A stretch of 64,000 nt of DNA from Tethya wilhelma (lineage: Eukaryota > Porifera > Demospongiae > Tethyida > Tethyidae): positions 10,558,373-10,622,372 of the forward strand of contig CAXIPT010000002.1 in the NCBI GenBank assembly GCA_964030475.1. Direction: 5' to 3'. Every line of letters begins with the position of its first letter. Position 1 is the first letter of the stretch. The notes below the pieces were generated by a model. It made no database searches and was not told where the DNA came from. It saw only the letters and a list, made by a program, of their open reading frames with translations. A program made the translations under genes and the position numbers. Positions 46,446-59,837 of this stretch are shown piece after piece.

Positions 46446-47717
46446 GTTGAGGGACAGAGTAAGAAGGAACGGTAAAATTTCTCTAGTCTGTAATTTTCCC
46501 CAAACCAAATTTATTATTAATGCAGAAAATCAAATGCTGCAATACAAATGTCAATCACACAGTGATTATAACGTACTGCTGTGGTTGAATGGCCGAGAGG
46601 ACAAATATCATTATGATGAGATGAAGGGAGCCACGGGGAAATGGGAGGGGCAAAGTGGGTGTGGTTATGTCACAGTGAAATGCAAGACAGCGAGAGGTGT
46701 CATACAATGGATGCTCCTAAAACAATAGGTCACATGATCAACACATAGGTAGTATATGAGATCACATGATCTAAAATACCTTGACGATTTGTACTGCTGA
46801 CTCAGCATAATCGCAGCAATAAACAAAGAGGCATGGATCAGGATTGGTTTGGAGTATCGGAAACACCGTGTTCCCCACGCCACACCCGACCTGGGGAAAG
46901 GGGGAGATGGATGATGTCATTGCAGTAACTAGGAGATCACAAATTTAGTTGCCATTGCCTACGTCCTAATGCTCACATTTCATGGTACACCTCAGTGACT
47001 CTTACATTTTTAAATTTCTGTCTTTTTAAACTTTTTCAATGCATATGTAATAGTGTCATATTTGTACAACTTTGCTCTAGCTGTAATACATTGCCACTGC
47101 TCTATGTGAATGCAGATCCTTTACCTCCAAGATAGTGAACCTTTCATCGTGAGTCTGGCTCCCAGGAGTGTCGCTGTCCTTCGGGTCATGTGACTGGGTG
47201 TCCTTCTTCAGCTCTGGGAATTCTGTGAACAGCCAATGGCGATCTTTAAAGAACCTAACAAATGAAACCATAGGCATTATTGGTAAATGTATTATAGCCA
47301 GCACATTGCATTGAGCTAGTGCGCTACCTGTTCTGGTGCTGCTGATAGAATTCATCCCAGTGTTGTGAGGCCTCTTCTTCAAACCTCTCTACAGTGTCAA
47401 GTGTTAACACAGGCTGTGTCAAGTGCTCACACAGAGTAATGCTATGTGATTACAGATAGCACACCTGCCTCTTCCTTGGAGAGCTGCAATGAAGAGTTCT
47501 CCTTTACTTTCTCTTCAGCAGCTCTCTCCTGTTCATTGTCCCACTCCACGTTGTCCCTGTGATGGCATATAACACATCATCCCTTCAGTTCACACACACG
47601 ATACTATAAACATGCACACAGCTACAATATTCACCAAGCATTGTGCTCGTATACTTGACTAGGATCCTCCAAGAACCTGTTTCCAAAAGCCGGCCTCACA
47701 TCACACCCTTCTGCCAT
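45854..47717 (-). CDS. METTL2: METTL2/METTL8-type tRNA 3-methylcytidine methyltransferase
   Basis: Nine exons (47717-47635, 47556-47465, 47388-47328, 47254-47125, 46890-46780, 46716-46577, 46396-46290, 46119-46054, 45999-45854) encode 311 residues. The N-terminus [20 protein letters not shown] and [15 protein letters not shown] are family signatures. SAM-binding motif I is [14 protein letters not shown], and later motifs are [34 protein letters not shown] and [20 protein letters not shown]. These enzymes place m3C at position 32 of tRNA-Thr and tRNA-Arg, or mitochondrial tRNAs for METTL8. An ACACGTGG element lies 8 bp upstream of the ATG. A damaged second copy lies at 38312-39839. Confidence 0.9.
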
Positions 47718-47859
47718 CACTACACACGTGGTTCTCAATTCACCAAGAGGTCAAAGGTCAGTCTTCAGGCCTGTTGATGGACAGATCTGAGACATTGCTA
47801 GTAGTGGGAGGGGCTCAATTATAATTGAAAGAACCCTTGGACATAGTGTTTTTAATTTC

Positions 47860-50800
47860 ACACCCCCTTAATCATTATTTCACACACACCCACACCTGGA
47901 GAAATTAAAGACATGGCATGCAGATAACAAGTGCAACCTTCAGTTCACCAGCAGCTCCACTCCACCCCTGGAGAATGATAGACATGCATGGCATGCAAAC
48001 AACAAAATAACTTCATAGATAATTAACATGATATAATAAAACTTTAGTTCAGTAGCAACATCACACCACCTGGAATTAAGATGATAAAGACATGCCATGC
48101 AGATATTAAGATAACAAATGTAACCCTGAGTTCAGTAGCAATATTATTATATCACACACACTCTCAGAATGACCTGGAGAATGTAAAGACATGACATGCA
48201 GATAAAAAAGCAACCTGAGTTCACCAGCAATGTCACACCACCACTCCTAGAGAACGATGAAGACATGGCATGCAAACAAAAATTAACCAAGTTCTTGCAC
48301 TAGCAATACAACACCGCACCTCAGGACCTGGAGAATGATAGAGACATGGCATGAAGATAACAATAACCTGCAGTATCACATCAACCCTGGAGAAAGATAA
48401 AGACATGGAATACAGATAACAAAAATTAACCGAGTTCTTCACCAACAATACCACACCACTCCTCAGGAGCTGGAGAATGATAGAGACATGGCATGCAGAT
48501 AACGGAAACAAATTATATTGCCCTAAAAACATCACACCATCCCTGGAGAATGATGAAGACATGGCACGCAAAAAAACAATGTAACCTTTAGTTCACTAGC
48601 AATATCACACCAAAGCTGAAGAATGATAGAGACATGGCATGCAGATAAGTAACAAATGTAACCTTGAGTTTAGTAGAAACATCACACCATTGATCCCTGG
48701 AGAATGATAAAGACACAACATACAAGTAACAATTTTACTAAACCTGAGTTCATGCAGTAGCAATACCACACACCTGGAAAAGAACAAGACATGGCACACA
48801 AGCATACAGATAATAATCATCAATGTAACCCTGAGTTCAGTAGCAATATCACACCATCCCTGGAGAATGGTAGAGACACAGCATACAAATAACAATTTTA
48901 CTAAACACGAGTTCAGTAGCAATAGCACACACCCTCAGAGAAATCTGGAAAAGATTTGACATGGCACACAAGCATACAGTATTAATGTTACCCTGAGTTC
49001 AGTAGCAATATTACACTATCCCTGGAGAATGGTAGAGACATGGCATGCAGACAACAATATTATTAAACCTGAGTTCAGTAGCAATATATATCACACACAC
49101 CCTCAGAGGGACCTGAGTTCACCAGCAATCTCACACCACCACTCCTAGAGAAAGACAGAGACATGGCATACAAATAACAATAACCTGAATTTAGTAGCAA
49201 TATCACATCACCCTGGAGAAAGACAAAGACATAACAAAAATTAACCAAGTTCTTGCACTAAACCCCTCAGGAGTCAGGACCTGGAGAATGATAAGAGACA
49301 TGGCATGCAGATAACAAAATTTTAGTGCAACCTCGAGTTCACCAGCAATATCACACCATCCCTGGAGAAGGATAAAGACACACAGCATACAAATAACAAT
49401 ACTACTACACATGAGTCCAGCAGCAATATATATCACACACCCTCAGAGAAACCTGGAAAAGAATGACATGGCACACAAGCATACAGATAATAATCATTAA
49501 TGTAACCCTGAATTCAGTAGCAATATCACATACACCCTCAGAGAGACTTGGAGAATGATAAAGATATGGCATACAAATAACAAAATGTTAAACCACAAAA
49601 TATGTTAGCCTGAGTTCAGTAGAAACATCACACCATCCCTGCATGATAGAGACATGACACACAGATAACAATGTAACCTTGAGTTCACCAGCAATATCAC
49701 ACCATCCCTGGAGAATGATAAAGACATGGCATGCAAATAACAAAATATTAAACCTGAGTTTACTAGCAAAATTATATCACACACCCCCTCAGAGGGACCT
49801 GGAAAAAGATAAAGACATGGCATGCAAGTAACAATGTAACCTTTAGTTCACTAGCAATATTACACCAACGCTAGAGCTAGAATGATAGAGACATGGCATG
49901 TAGATAACAATAAATCATATATACCACTCCTCAGAGAGGCAGAGGGACCTGGAGAAAGATAAAGAAGACACAGCACGTGGACAACAATGTAACCCCGAGT
50001 TCACTGACAAAATCATACCGTCACTCAGAGGGACCTGGAGAATGGGAGACACAACATACAGATAACCAAAAACCTAGCAATATCATACCACCCCTGGAGA
50101 ATGATGGTCTTGCAAAACCACCAGTATCACACCACCCAATAGAGAGACCTGGAGAATGAGAGACTTGACATACAGGTAACAATGTAACCCTGAGTTCATC
50201 AGCAATATCACACTACCCCTGGAGAATGATAGAGACATGGCATACAGATAACAAATATTAAACTTGCATTTATTAGCAACACACCCACTCAGAGAGACCT
50301 GGAAAATGATAAAGACATGGCATGCAGATAACAAATGTAACCTTTAGTTCACTAGCAATATCACACCAACGCTGGAGAATGATAGAGACATGGCATGCAG
50401 ATAACAATAAATCATACCACTCCTCAGAGGGACCTGGAGAAAGATAAAGAAGACACAGCACGTGGACAACAATGTAACCCTGAGTTCACTGACAAAATCA
50501 TACCGTCACTCAGAGGGACCTGGAGAATGATATATAGACACAACATACAGATAACCAAAAAACTAGCAATATCATACCACCCCTGAAAAATGATGGTCTC
50601 ACAAAGCCACCAATATCACACCATCCCTCAGAGGGACCTGGAGAATGATAGAGACATGACATACAGATAACAATGTAACCTTTAGTTCACTAGCAATATC
50701 ACACCATCCCTGGAGAATGATAGAGACATGGCATGCAGAAACAAATTTTGTAACCCTGAGTTCAGTAGCAATATCACATACACCCTCAGAGAGACTTGGA

Positions 50801-51880
50801 GAATGATAAAGATATGGCATACAAATAACAAAATATTAAACCTGAGTTTACTAGCAAAATTATATCACACACCCCCTCAGAGGGACCTGGAAAAAGATAA
50901 AGACATGGCATGCAAGTAACAATGTAACCTTTAGTTCACTAGCAATATCACACCAAAGCTGGAGAATGATAGAGACATGGCATGCAGATAACAATAAATC
51001 ATACCACTCCTCAGAGGGACCTGGAGAAAGATAAAGAAGACACAGCATGTGGATAACAATGTAACCCCGAGTTCACTGACAAAATCATACCGTCACTCAG
51101 AGGGATCTGGAGAATGATAGACACAACATACAGATAACCAAAAAACTAGCAATATCATACCACCCCTGGAGAATGATGGTCTTGCAAAACCACCAATATC
51201 ACACCACCTCTCAGAGGGACCTGGTGAATGATAGAGACATGACATACAGGTAACAATGTAACCTTTAGTTCACTAGCAAAATCATACCATCCCTCAGAGG
51301 GACCTGGAGAATGATAGAGACATGACATACAGGTAACAGTGTAACCTTTAGTTCACTAGCAAAATCATACCATCCCTCAGAGGGACCTGGAGAATGATAG
51401 ACACAACAGACAGATAACCAAAAAAAAAAACTATACCACCCCTGGAGAATGATAGTCTCACAAACCACCAGTATCACACCACTCTCAGAGGGACCTGGAG
51501 AATGAAGATGACATAACATACAGGTAACAATGTAACCCTGAGTTCACCAGCAATATCACACCACCCCTGAAGAATGATGGAGACATGGCATACAGATAAC
51601 AAAATATTAAACCTGAGTTTACTAGCAAAATTATATCAAACTATCCCTCAGAGGGACCTGGAAAATGACAAAGACATGGCATGCAGATAACAATGTAACC
51701 TTTAGTTTACTAGTAATATCACAGCACCCCTGAAGAATGATAGAGACATGGCATACAGATAACAAAATAACCTGAGTTGATAGATCACACCACCCCTGGA
51801 AAAGATCAAGACATGGCATGCAGATAACAATGTAAACTTTGAGTTCTGGACATCACACCGCCTGTCAGCAGATGGATCAT
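47860..51880. repeat. tandem repeat array A with higher-order structure
   Basis: About 4 kb of diverged tandem copies of an 80-100 bp unit with landmarks CCTGGAGAATGATAGAGACA, TGGCATACAGATAACAATGT and GTTCAGTAGCAATATCACAC. Groups of about six units recur as a block; the marker CAGCAYGTGG appears at 49971, 50456 and 51043 (spacing 485 and 587 bp). The minus-strand open frames here are only readings of the repeat. The array runs up to the GARS promoter. Confidence 0.9.
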
Positions 51881-51962
51881 AGAAGTAAATCTCTATGGCG
51901 GGACCTGGAGAACGATAAAGACAGCTGACGCACACGTGTGCATATGCTGATTCAGCATTTGA

Positions 51963-51970
51963 CCACGTGG
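51963..51970. promoter_or_regulatory. CCACGTGG upstream of GARS copy 1
   Basis: E-box octamer 64 bp before the mitochondrial-form ATG at 52034. The same block precedes copy 2 at 56275-56282. Confidence 0.4.
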
Positions 51971-52033
51971 TTTAGTTTACTGGGCATTAATTAGAGTAAA
52001 CTGTCTTTGAATGGCTTTTGTCAGGCCATTCTG

Positions 52034-53483
52034 ATGCTGGTGACTGTACTAAGAAGAGTTCTCTTAGCTCCATCCATACTCCACTTCAGATCCATTGCTG
52101 TTTTCCGTCATCCTCCACGCTCCGAGAGACTAATGTCCGCCACTACGTACAGCAGTCCAGCTGTCGCCTCTATCGATGACTCCCGCCAGGACGAGGCCAG
52201 GGAGGCTGTCCTGGCTCCTTTCAGGAAGGCCGTTCAAGAACAAGTCAGTCTCCTTTACTTTTATGATGATGTAAATGACCACTGATCTTTGGTTGTCAGG
52301 GTGATTTGGTGCGTCAGTTGAAGGCTGACAGTCGGCCCAAGTTAGAGGTCCAAGAGGCAGTTGCTGAGCTAAAACGGAGGAAAGCAGCTCTGGAGAAGAA
52401 AGAGAAAGAGATCGCTCCTAAAGAGGAGGCGTTTGATCGAAGTGGTCTGGAGACACTCCTCAAGAGGAGGTTCTTTTATGCTCCCGCGTTTTCCATATAT
52501 GGAGGTATTGGTACTCAATGGCTTATGGTTGTACTCATTTGATTGTTTTGGTCATCTTTAGGTGTAGCTGGATTGTACGATTTTGGCCCAATGGGATGTG
52601 CCATGAAATCTAAAATGCTGTCTCTATGGCGATCTCACTTTGTATTGGAGGAAGGCATGTTGGAAGTGGACTGCACACTGCTGACGCCAGACACTGTATT
52701 GCGGTGAGTTAGGTCGCAAGAAGTTGTGACTTGCACCATTGTGATCAGCTTAAAGAGACCTTTCAAATGATATTTAATAGATGAGATTTTGCTGAAAGTA
52801 AAATGATAATTTTGATAAAATCCTCTGACTATATATAGTCCATGTTTTTTTTCCAATTTTGAGCCAAAAATCAAACTTGCAAAAATAGATATCATTTGAA
52901 AGATCTGTTCAAGCTGATCGCAATGGCACAAATCCCAGCATCTTACGAGCTTGCTAGGCTGAGATATGATGGTTTTAATTTGCCATTTTCCTAGTCCTCA
53001 GTAAAATAATTATTTGTCTACCATTGCTAGCAACCAGCTAGATAGTATCCTTCTCATAACCATGTGTGCTAAATCTACCTCCTTCTCTGTGACTCAGTGC
53101 CTCAGGTCATGCTGAAAGGTTCTCTGACTACATGGTGAAGGATGTTGTCAATGGAGAGTGCTACCGGGCTGACCACCTCCTGGAAGACCACCTAGAGAAG
53201 CTGGCTGCAGACGCAAAATGTCCTCCAGAGAAACTGAACGAGTACAAGGATGTCATTGCACAGGTTAGCTTGCAGTCTGCATGTGTTGTAGGTAAGGGGT
53301 CGTCAAAGTGGAAAATAGGGACGGTGACCAACTCCATAATACCTTTGAGCAATGGCACTCTAACACCAACTGTAGCTCTGAGGCCATCAAGCATGCTCTG
53401 TAGAACAGAGAAAAGTTTGTAAAACATAAACAAACAAACATACACCACTGTTAATCGCACTTCAAAACTTCCCATCATGCATA

Positions 53484-53541
<58 letters not shown>

Positions 53542-54404
53542 GCTGACACCTACAGTAAGTCAGAACTGGAGGAGAAATTCAAGAAGTACAACGTCAAATC
53601 TCCTCTCACTGGGAATGACCTTTCACCTCCAATCGAGTTCAACCTGATGTTCGGTACATCTATTGGCCCGGGGAGCAGTATACCAGGGTAAAATGCCCAT
53701 CTAGTATGTGTTTTAATTAGGATTTGATACGACATTGTGATTTCTTACACAGGTTTCTCAGACCCGAGACTGCACAAGGGATGTTTGTAAACTTCAAGCG
53801 ACTCTTGGAGTTCAACAATGGGAAGCTACCGTTTGCAGCAGCCCAGATTGGCAAGGCCTTCCGGTGAGACAATTACTGTTGTCATGACGATCATTAATGT
53901 TGCCATGACGATGGTTTACAGGAATGAGATCTCTCCCCGCGCTGGACTTCTGAGAGTGAGGGAGTTTGAAATGGCAGAGATAGAGTACTTTGTGAACCCG
54001 GACAAGAAACAGACATACCACAAGTTTCCATCAGTTGCCGACCTTAAGATATCTTTCTATAGTGCGTGTAATCAGATGGAGGGGAAACCCCCTCAGCTAA
54101 TGACACTGGGGCAGGCTGTCAGCACTGTGAGTTATTGCCTATGATGTCATTGTGATGTAATTTGTTCTTTAATTACCTATTAATGATCATGTAAGCCTAG
54201 TCAATTTATAGAATTTAGAATTGATTACTTATTTCCCAGGGGTTGGTTGCTAACGAGACTCTTGGCTATTTCATTGGTCGTATCTACCTATACATGGTGA
54301 GAGTGGGCGTGGCCCCCAGTAGGCTGAGGTTCAGACAGCACATGGGCAATGAGATGGCTCACTACGCCAAGGACTGCTGGGACGCTGAGTGCAAGACCTC
54401 CTAC
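52034..54404 (+). CDS. GARS1: glycyl-tRNA synthetase, 5' copy lacking the C-terminal half
   Basis: Eight exons (52034-52243, 52300-52504, 52562-52703, 53098-53263, 53542-53687, 53753-53863, 53922-54126, 54240-54404). The first ATG gives an Arg-rich presequence ([14 protein letters not shown]), and a second in-frame ATG at 52133 (MSATTYSS) would make the cytosolic form, the dual use known for animal GARS. A WHEP domain follows ([20 protein letters not shown]), then class II catalytic motifs ([39 protein letters not shown]-like [26 protein letters not shown]). It ends at an intact donor after KTSY, and tandem array B begins within about 100 bp. Motif 3 and the anticodon domain are missing. Confidence 0.88.
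52730..52980. repeat. foldback-family repeat in GARS intron 3
   Basis: Contains inverted copies of the subunit found in the DDX1 palindrome: CACCATTGTGATCAGCTTAA and, mirrored, GCTGATCGCAATGGCACAAA with AATCCCAGCATCTTACGAGC and GCTAGGCTGAGATATGA. A shortened copy sits at 57025-57185. Confidence 0.65.
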
Positions 54405-54479
54405 GTGAGTGCTAGGTTATTTTAACCCTTTTATTTTAAGCTAATTTTAACCCTTTACCACTTGAAATGAATCAGTATG

Positions 54480-56225
54480 CATTATGTATAACTCATATTA
54501 TAGTTAACTAGTTTATAGCAAAATTTTAAACCTGAGTTCAGTAGCAATATATATCACACACACCCTCAGAGGGACCTGAGTTCACTAGCAATATCACACC
54601 ACCACTCCTGGAGAATGATAGAGGAGACATGGCACGCAGATAACAAATGTAACCCTGAGTTCAGTAGCAATATCACAGCACCCCTGGAGAATGATAGAGA
54701 CATGGCATACAGTTAACAAAATAACCTGAGTTAACTAGCAATACCAGACACAGTGAGACACCTGCTCAGAGACCTGGAGAATGATAAACACAACGTACAG
54801 ATAACAATGTAACCCTGAGTTCAGTAGCAATATCATACCACACCTGGAGAATGATAAAAACATGGCATACAAATAACAAAATATTAAACCTGAATTCATG
54901 CACTAGCAATACACACCTTCAGAGGAACCTGGAGAATGATAAAGACATGGTATACAAATAACAATGTAACCTTTGGTTCACTAGTAATATCACACCAATG
55001 CTGGAGAATGATAGAGACATGGCATGCAAATAACAATAAATCATACCACTCCTCAGAGGGACCTGGAGAAAGATAAAGACACAGCATGTGGACAACAATG
55101 TAACCCTGAGTTCACTGACAAAATCATACCGTCACTCAGACGGACCTGGAGAATGGTAGACACAACATACAGATAACCAAAAACACTAGCAATATCATAC
55201 CACCCCTGGAGAATGATGGTCTTTCAAAAGCCACCAATATCACACCACCTCTCAGAGGGACCTGGAGAATAATAGACATGGCATGGAAATAAAAATGTAA
55301 CCTTTAGTTCACCAGCAATATCACACTACCCCTGGAGAATGATAGAGACATGGTATGCAAATAACAAAATATTAAACCTGTAGCAAAATTATATCACACC
55401 CACTCAGAGGGACCTGGAGAATGATAAAGAAATAGCATGCAAATAACAATGTAACCTTTAGTTCACAAGCAATATCACACCAAAGCTGGAGAATGATAGA
55501 GACATGGCATACAGATAACAATAAATCATACCACTCCTCAGAGGGACCTGGAGAAAGATAAAGACACAGCAATGACAGCATGTGGATAACAATGTAACCC
55601 TGAGTTCACTGACAAAATCATACCGTCACTCAGACAGACCTGGAGAATGATAAACACAACACACAGATAACCAAAAAAACTAGCAATATCATACCACCCC
55701 TGGAGAATAATGGTCTCGCAAAGCCACCAATATCACACCACCTCTCAGAGGGACCTGGTGAGTGATCGAGACATGGCACAATGTAACCTTTAGTTCATGA
55801 GCAATATCACACCAAAGCTGGAGAATGATAGAGACATGGCACACAGATAACAAAAATTAACCAAGTTCTTGCACTAGCAATATCACACACACCCTCAGAG
55901 AGACCTGGAGAATGATAGAAACATGGCATACAGAAAAATTGTGTAAACCTGAGTTCAGTTACACCACCCCTGAAGAATGATGGAGACTTAGCATACAGAT
56001 AACAAAATAACCTGAGTTGATATATCAGCACCACCCCTGAAGAATGATAGAGACTTAGCATACAGATAACAAAATAACCTGAGTTGATATATCAGCACCA
56101 CCCCTGAAGAATGATAGAGACTTAGCATACAGATAACAATGTAACCTTGAGTTCAGGACATCACACCGCCTGTCAGATGGATCATCACAGAAGTCTATGG
56201 CGGGACGTACCTGGAGAACGATAAA
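54480..56225. repeat. tandem repeat array B
   Basis: Same unit family as array A, about 1.7 kb. The block marker CAGCATGTGG occurs at 55082 and 55576 (494 bp). Its right end is near-identical to the right end of array A, leading into the second GARS promoter. Confidence 0.9.
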
Positions 56226-56345
56226 GACATGCCACACAGACGCACACGTGTGCATATGCTGATTCAGCGTTTGACCACGTGGTTTAGTTTACTGGGCATT
56301 AATTAGAGTAAACTTTCTTTGAATGGCTTTTGTCAGGCCATTCTG

Positions 56346-57663
56346 ATGCTGGTGACTGTACTAAGAAGAGTTGCTCCATCCATACTCCACTTCAGATCCA
56401 TTGCTGTTTTCCGTCATCCTCCACGCTCCGAGAGACTAATGTCCGCCACTACGTACAGCAGTCGGACTGTCCAGCCGTCGCCTCTATCGACGAGGCCAGG
56501 GAGGCTGTCCTGGCTCCTTTCAGGAAGGCCGTTCAAGAACAAGTCAAGTCAGTCTCCTTTACTTTATGATGATGTAAATGACCACTGATCTTTGGTTGTC
56601 AGAGTGATTTGGTGCATCAGTTGAAGGCTGACAGTCGGCCCAAGTTAGAGGTCCAAGAGGCAGTTGCTGAGCTAAAACGGAGGAAAGCAGCTCTGGAGAA
56701 GAAAGAGAAAGAGATCGCTCCAAAAGAAGAGGCGTTTGATCGAAGTGGTCTGGAGACACTCCTCAAGAGGAGGTTCTTTTATGCTCCCGCGTTTTCCATA
56801 TATGGAGGTATTGGTACTCAATGGTTTATGGTTGTACTCGTTTGATTGTTTTGGTCATCTTTAGGTGTGGCTGGATGGTACGATTTTGGCCCAATGGGAT
56901 GTGCCATGAAATCTAACATGCTGTCGCTATGGCGATCTCACTTTGTACTGGAGGAAGGTATGCTGGAAGTGGACTGTACACTGTTGACGCCAGACACTGT
57001 ATTGCGGTGAGTTCAGTCTGCCTGCATCTCAGTCTAGGAAGGTCGCAAGAAGCTGTGACTTGCACCATTGTGATCAGCTTGAAGAGACCTTTCAAATGAT
57101 ATGTAATAGATGAGATTTTGCTGAGTCGGATGTTAAAATGATAAAATCTCAGCATCTTACGAGCTTGCTAGGCTGAGATATGATGGTTTTATTTTGCCAT
57201 TTTATCTAGTCCTCAGTAAGATTTGTCTACCATTGTTAGCAACCAGCTAGATAGTATCCTTCTCATAACCATGTGTGCTACAAATCTACCTCTTTCTCAG
57301 TGCCTCAGGTCATGCTGAACGGTTCTCTGACTACATGGTGAAGGATGTTGTCAATGGAGAGTGCTACCGGGCTGACCACCTCCTGGAAGACCACCTGGAG
57401 AAGCTGGCTGCAGACACAAAATGTCCTCCAGAGAAACTGAACGATGTTATTGTGCAGGTTAGCTTCCAGTCTGTATGTGTTGTAGGTAAGGGCTCGTCAA
57501 AGTGGAAAATAGGGACGGTGACTAACTCCGTAATACCTTTGAGCAATGGCACTCAAACACCAACTGTAGCTCTGAGGCCATCGAGCATGCTCTGTAGAAC
57601 AGAGGAAAGTTTGTAAAACATATAAACAAACAAACATACATCACACTTCAAAACTTCCCATCG

Positions 57664-57709
<46 letters not shown>

Positions 57710-58665
57710 GCTGACACCTACAGTAAGTCGGAACTGGAGGAGAAATTCAAGAAGTACAACGTCAAGTCTCCTCTCACTGGAAATGACCTTTCACCTCCAA
57801 TCGAGTTCAACCTGATGTTCGGTACATCTATTGGCCCGGGGAGCAGTATACCAGGGTAAATGCCCATCTAATATGTGTTTTAATTAAGATTCGATACGAT
57901 ATTGTGATTTCTTACCCAGGTTTCTAAGACCAGAGACTGCACAAGGGATGTTCGTAAACTTCAAGCGACTCTTGGAGTTCAATAATGGGAGGCTACCGTT
58001 TGCAGCGGCCCAGATTGGCAAGGCCTTCCGGTGAGACAATTAGTGTTGTCATGACGACCATTAATGTTGCCATGACGATGGTTTACAGGAATGAGATCTC
58101 TCCCCGCGCTGGTCTTCTGAGAGTGAGGGAGTTTGAAATGGCAGAGATAGAGTACTTTGTGAACCCAGACAAGAAACAGACATATCACAAGTTTCCATCA
58201 GTTGCCGACCTTAAGATATCTTTCTATAGTGCGTGTAATCAGATGGAGGGGAAGCCCCCTCAGCTAATGACACTGGGGCAGGCTGTCAGCACTGTGAGTT
58301 ATTGCCTATGATGTCATTGTGATGTAATGTGTTCTTTAGTTGTAAGCCTATAGTCAATTATACAAAATTTAGAATTGATTACTTATTTCCCAGGGGTTGG
58401 TTGCTAACGAGACTCTTGGCTATTTCATTAGTCGTATCTACCAGCTCATGGTGAGAGTGGGCGTGGCCCCCACTAGGCTGAGGTTCAGACAGCACATGGG
58501 CAATGAGATGGCCCACTATGTCAAAGACTGCTGGGACGCTGAGTGCAAGACCTCCTACATGAGTGCTGGGTTATTTTAACCCTTTTATTTTTTAGCTAAT
58601 TTTAACCCTTTTACCAGTTGAAATGAATCAGTGTGCACTATGTATGACTCATATAGTTAACTAGT

Positions 58666-58739
<74 letters not shown>

Positions 58740-59837
58740 GGATGGGTAGAGTGTGTGGGCTGTGCTGACAGATCCTGCTATGACCTCACCCAGCACTCCC
58801 ATGCCACAAAGACAGACCTCACAGCTAAAGAAGAACTCCCAGAGCCAGTGAGTCTCATCCTCATGGTTGCTACTGCTGTACTTTGACTAGCCACTGATAA
58901 ATTATGCTAGCATAATGTTAGAATAATAGGTGCTTATGTGGGAATAATAGGTAGAAATTTCTCTCAGATTGGGTATAATGGTCATCACTATTACTGTAGA
59001 AAAGGGTGTTTTCTTTGCTATAAAATTCTTTTTCTTGAACACAAAACCTTTTTATAGAGGACAACATTACAGATAGTAACCAACTGCATCGCTTATGCAG
59101 CTGTACAGCAGCTAAAATTGTTGCATGTACATCTTTAGATTTTGTGTACTCAGTAAGAAAGTTTTGAGCATAATAGGTGATTGATCTGCTGAGCATAATG
59201 GGCACACTTTTGGGGTATAAAAGAATAGAATAATCGAAGATATGTAAAGTATAATTTATCACTGCCTGACTTCAACCTCTGCCCCTCCCCCCAGCGTACT
59301 GTGGATGTGGTGGAGGTGGTGCCTGAAAAAGGAGTCATTGGCAAACAGTTTCGCAAAGAAGCTAAACCTCTCATGAAGAAACTGTCGGGGCTGAACGCTG
59401 CTGAGATTGGTGATATCAAACAGCAGCTTAAAGATAATGGGTAGGATCACATGAAGATCATGTGAGTGTCATGTGACAGTCTGTTCTCATTTCAGGAGCA
59501 CTGTGAACGATAAATCGTTTACTATTCAACCAAATATGGTAAAAATTCGACGCTACCAGAAAACAGAGCATGGTAAGCCAGTACAGTACTAATTATCATT
59601 ACATCATAATGACATTATCCCCTCGCTCTCTAGTTGTCGACGTGGTGCCGTCTGTAATAGAGCCGTCGTTTGGGATTGGGCGTATTATGTACGCTGTGTT
59701 TGAGCACAACTTCAGAGTGAGAGAGGGGGATGAGCAGAGGGTGTGGCTCTCCCTGCCCCCCTGTGTGGCCCCCGTCAGCTGCTCCATCCTACCCCTGAGT
59801 GGAAACTACGAGTTCAAACCATTTGTCACGAAAATAG
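56346..59837 (+). pseudogene. GARS1: glycyl-tRNA synthetase copy 2, with frameshift and broken donor
   Basis: Twelve exon equivalents from 56346 to 59837, extending past copy 1 with exons 58740-58847 ([15 protein letters not shown]), 59295-59440, 59496-59572 and 59634-59837 (motif 3 region [17 protein letters not shown]). Relative to copy 1, exon 1 has a 6 bp deletion, an 8 bp insertion and a 15 bp deletion, so the frame from both ATGs is lost before [11 protein letters not shown]. The donor after KTSY reads ATGAGT (58559) instead of GTGAGT. The last exons are not downstream but on the contig at 42090-42624. As written neither copy makes a full enzyme; 5' from copy 1 and 3' from copy 2 are complementary. 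It may be an allele or assembly chimera rather than a true pseudogene. Confidence 0.7.
58671..58737 (+). repeat. CT/CA compound microsatellite at GARS exon acceptor
   Basis: (CT)n then (CA)n, ending CTAG directly before the exon at 58740. It occupies the place where copy 1 has array B. Confidence 0.85.

Noticed and set aside
47860..56225. Many minus-strand open frames with CHVSIILQ-like text
   Set aside because: They are readings of the tandem repeat unit and repeat with its period; no start context or splicing pattern supports a gene.
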